64,000 nucleotides of DNA from Channa striata (Eukaryota; Chordata; Actinopteri; Anabantiformes; Channidae), in contig CM065179.1 of NCBI GenBank assembly GCA_033026295.1, positions 23,181,275-23,245,274 on the forward strand, read 5' to 3'. Below the pieces are notes generated by a model. It had not been told where the DNA came from and made no database searches. It saw only the letters and a program-made list of their open reading frames with translations. Position numbers and translations under genes: made by a program. Each line of letters starts with the position of its first letter. Positions within the stretch are counted from its first letter, which is position 1. Below, piece by piece: positions 62,731-64,000 of this stretch.

Positions 62731-64000
62731 GTGATACTCTCAAGTGTCTCTGGGCTGTGGCTAAGAAGCGGGCTACAGTTTCACTTAGTTCTTGAATAAA
62801 CGCCAACACGGCAAAGCAGGAGAGCAGAAACGACTCTACAAGTCTGGAAGCACCTCTCGTCTCGACCCCAGGTAAACTAGGGCAGGTAGGAACTACAGTT
62901 ACTTCTAACCAAATTGGCATATGAAAGCATTAAACTGTACGCACATTATGTAAACTAAATAAAGCACTGTAGCTGACACATAAGTAATCACTATAAATAA
63001 AAATTAACTAAATGAAAGTAAATTCGCCGGTGCAACATACTGTAAAACACACTGTAAAAAATTATATATATATATATAGTATTATTATATATTATGTCTT
63101 TGCACTTATTCTCAGTAGCAACACAGGAAATAAACATTTCTATCTGCTTTTCTATAAACCAGACTATACAAGCCAATTCAATCCAGTCCCAAAGTTTTTG
63201 TTTTTGCCCTTTGAACCTATACAATTTTACATTTGATGCAATATACTGTTCAAATGTTCACCAAACAATTTGGAATCTGGATCCAATCACTATCTGGATG
63301 ATTTAATTGACTGCAAATTAGGGGTATAAAGTCTATGTCACAGATATGAGAGAGAGTTAGAAAGATTTTGAAGGACGTAATCTATCCTCCTTACAATAAT
63401 CATATTGGGTGTATGTCCAGTAATGTTTACAAGCAGACAGGGAACTCTCAGGAATTAAAAATTTACACCGCACACTTATGTGAAATACACATGTGCAACA
63501 TTATTAGGAACATGATACCTTTCTCTTTTTTCCCAGACAAACATTTCTTAAATGCCTATAAAGGACAATTTATGTGGAGTTCAAGGATATAAATTATTAC
63601 TCAGTATTTAGGAGACAGTGAAAAAGGAATGTGGAGAAAATGGAGCATCTCACACATAACCAAAATAATCCTCTGAATGTCTTACCTGCTGTACGTTGCT
63701 GAGAGAAGATAAATTTCTGTTGGAGCAGCCTGGGTTTCAAACACTAAAATCTATCTTCAGCTCTTGCAGTTAATACATGGTGTTTAGGTTGTAGAAATAG
63801 AAAACAAAAAAAATATATTATTGTTCATTGTAGTTAGTCTTAACAAATTAAACTCAAGCTAAAAAAATCATATATGATGAAAATAAGACTAAACCTCTGT
63901 AATGGGCAAAAAATGGCCCAGAAAGGAATTAACTAAAGCTACCTGTCCCGCAGCAGACAATGATAACAGAAAGTAATAATAAGGTGACTGCATCAAATAA
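62731..64000. other. right end of window, no gene recognised
   Basis: Apart from the candidate small exon at 63686-63743, only AT-rich sequence with a TA-repeat near 63063-63078 is seen. Confidence 0.4.
63686..63743 (-). other. possible small exon (58 nt), function unknown
   Basis: The minus strand has acceptor GATTTTAG before 63743 and a near-consensus donor CAG then GTAAGA after 63686. No ATG is present. It may be a distal 5' exon of EVI5 or chance. Confidence 0.2.

Noticed and set aside
62521..64000. Search for RPL5, the human neighbour upstream of EVI5
   Set aside because: No exon resembling ribosomal protein L5 was found before the window ends.
1..64000. CRISPR arrays, bacterial operons, phage or viral genes
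   Set aside because: No regularly spaced repeats, ribosome binding sites or prokaryotic-type genes; the gene structure is vertebrate throughout.

Overview
The window is vertebrate nuclear DNA, almost certainly from a teleost fish. Its genes are split into short exons with GT-AG introns. Between them lie teleost-type interspersed repeats: Tc1/mariner remnants, a tRNA-headed SINE-like element, a LINE 3' end and CA/GT microsatellites. No bacterial, plasmid or phage genes, no CRISPR array and no rRNA or tRNA gene was seen.

Gene order from left to right is: the last exon of BTBD8 (+), SPO16/C1orf146 (+, complete), GLMN (-, essentially complete), a gene-poor stretch of about 14.5 kb, GFI1 (-, complete), and EVI5 (-, complete apart from its extreme N-terminus and 5' exons). 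This is the human 1p22 order BTBD8-C1orf146-GLMN-RPAP2-GFI1-EVI5 with RPAP2 missing. Exon boundaries were worked out by hand from splice signals, reading phase and the conservation I remember for each family. Within each gene the phases join without a frame conflict.

Regions: 1-1560 holds the BTBD8 intron, last exon and 3' UTR. 1950-3140 is SPO16, in 5 exons. 3185-9885 is GLMN, in 18 recognised exons and convergent with SPO16. 9886-24150 is intergenic, with a SINE-like copy, a Tc1/mariner remnant, a dispersed repeat and a GT microsatellite. 24157-28400 is GFI1 (6 coding exons) with a CpG-richer upstream region and a probable non-coding first exon. 29971-56536 is EVI5 (19 coding exons, with introns carrying a LINE fragment, an 18-bp perfect hairpin and a second Tc1/mariner remnant). 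56537-64000 is the 5' part of EVI5, with a probable CpG promoter near 62.25-62.6 kb and several unproven 5' exons.

The genes share a locus rather than a pathway. SPO16 acts in meiotic crossover formation, GLMN inhibits RBX1-cullin ubiquitin ligases, GFI1 is a SNAG/zinc-finger repressor of blood and sensory lineages, EVI5 is a TBC Rab-GAP, and BTBD8 is linked to clathrin/AP-2 endocytosis. I found no convincing previously undescribed system. The points most worth checking are the missing RPAP2, a GC-AG intron and an overlapping uORF in GFI1, nine frame-preserving coiled-coil exons in EVI5, the abutting SPO16/GLMN 3' ends, and the hairpin at 33121-33161.
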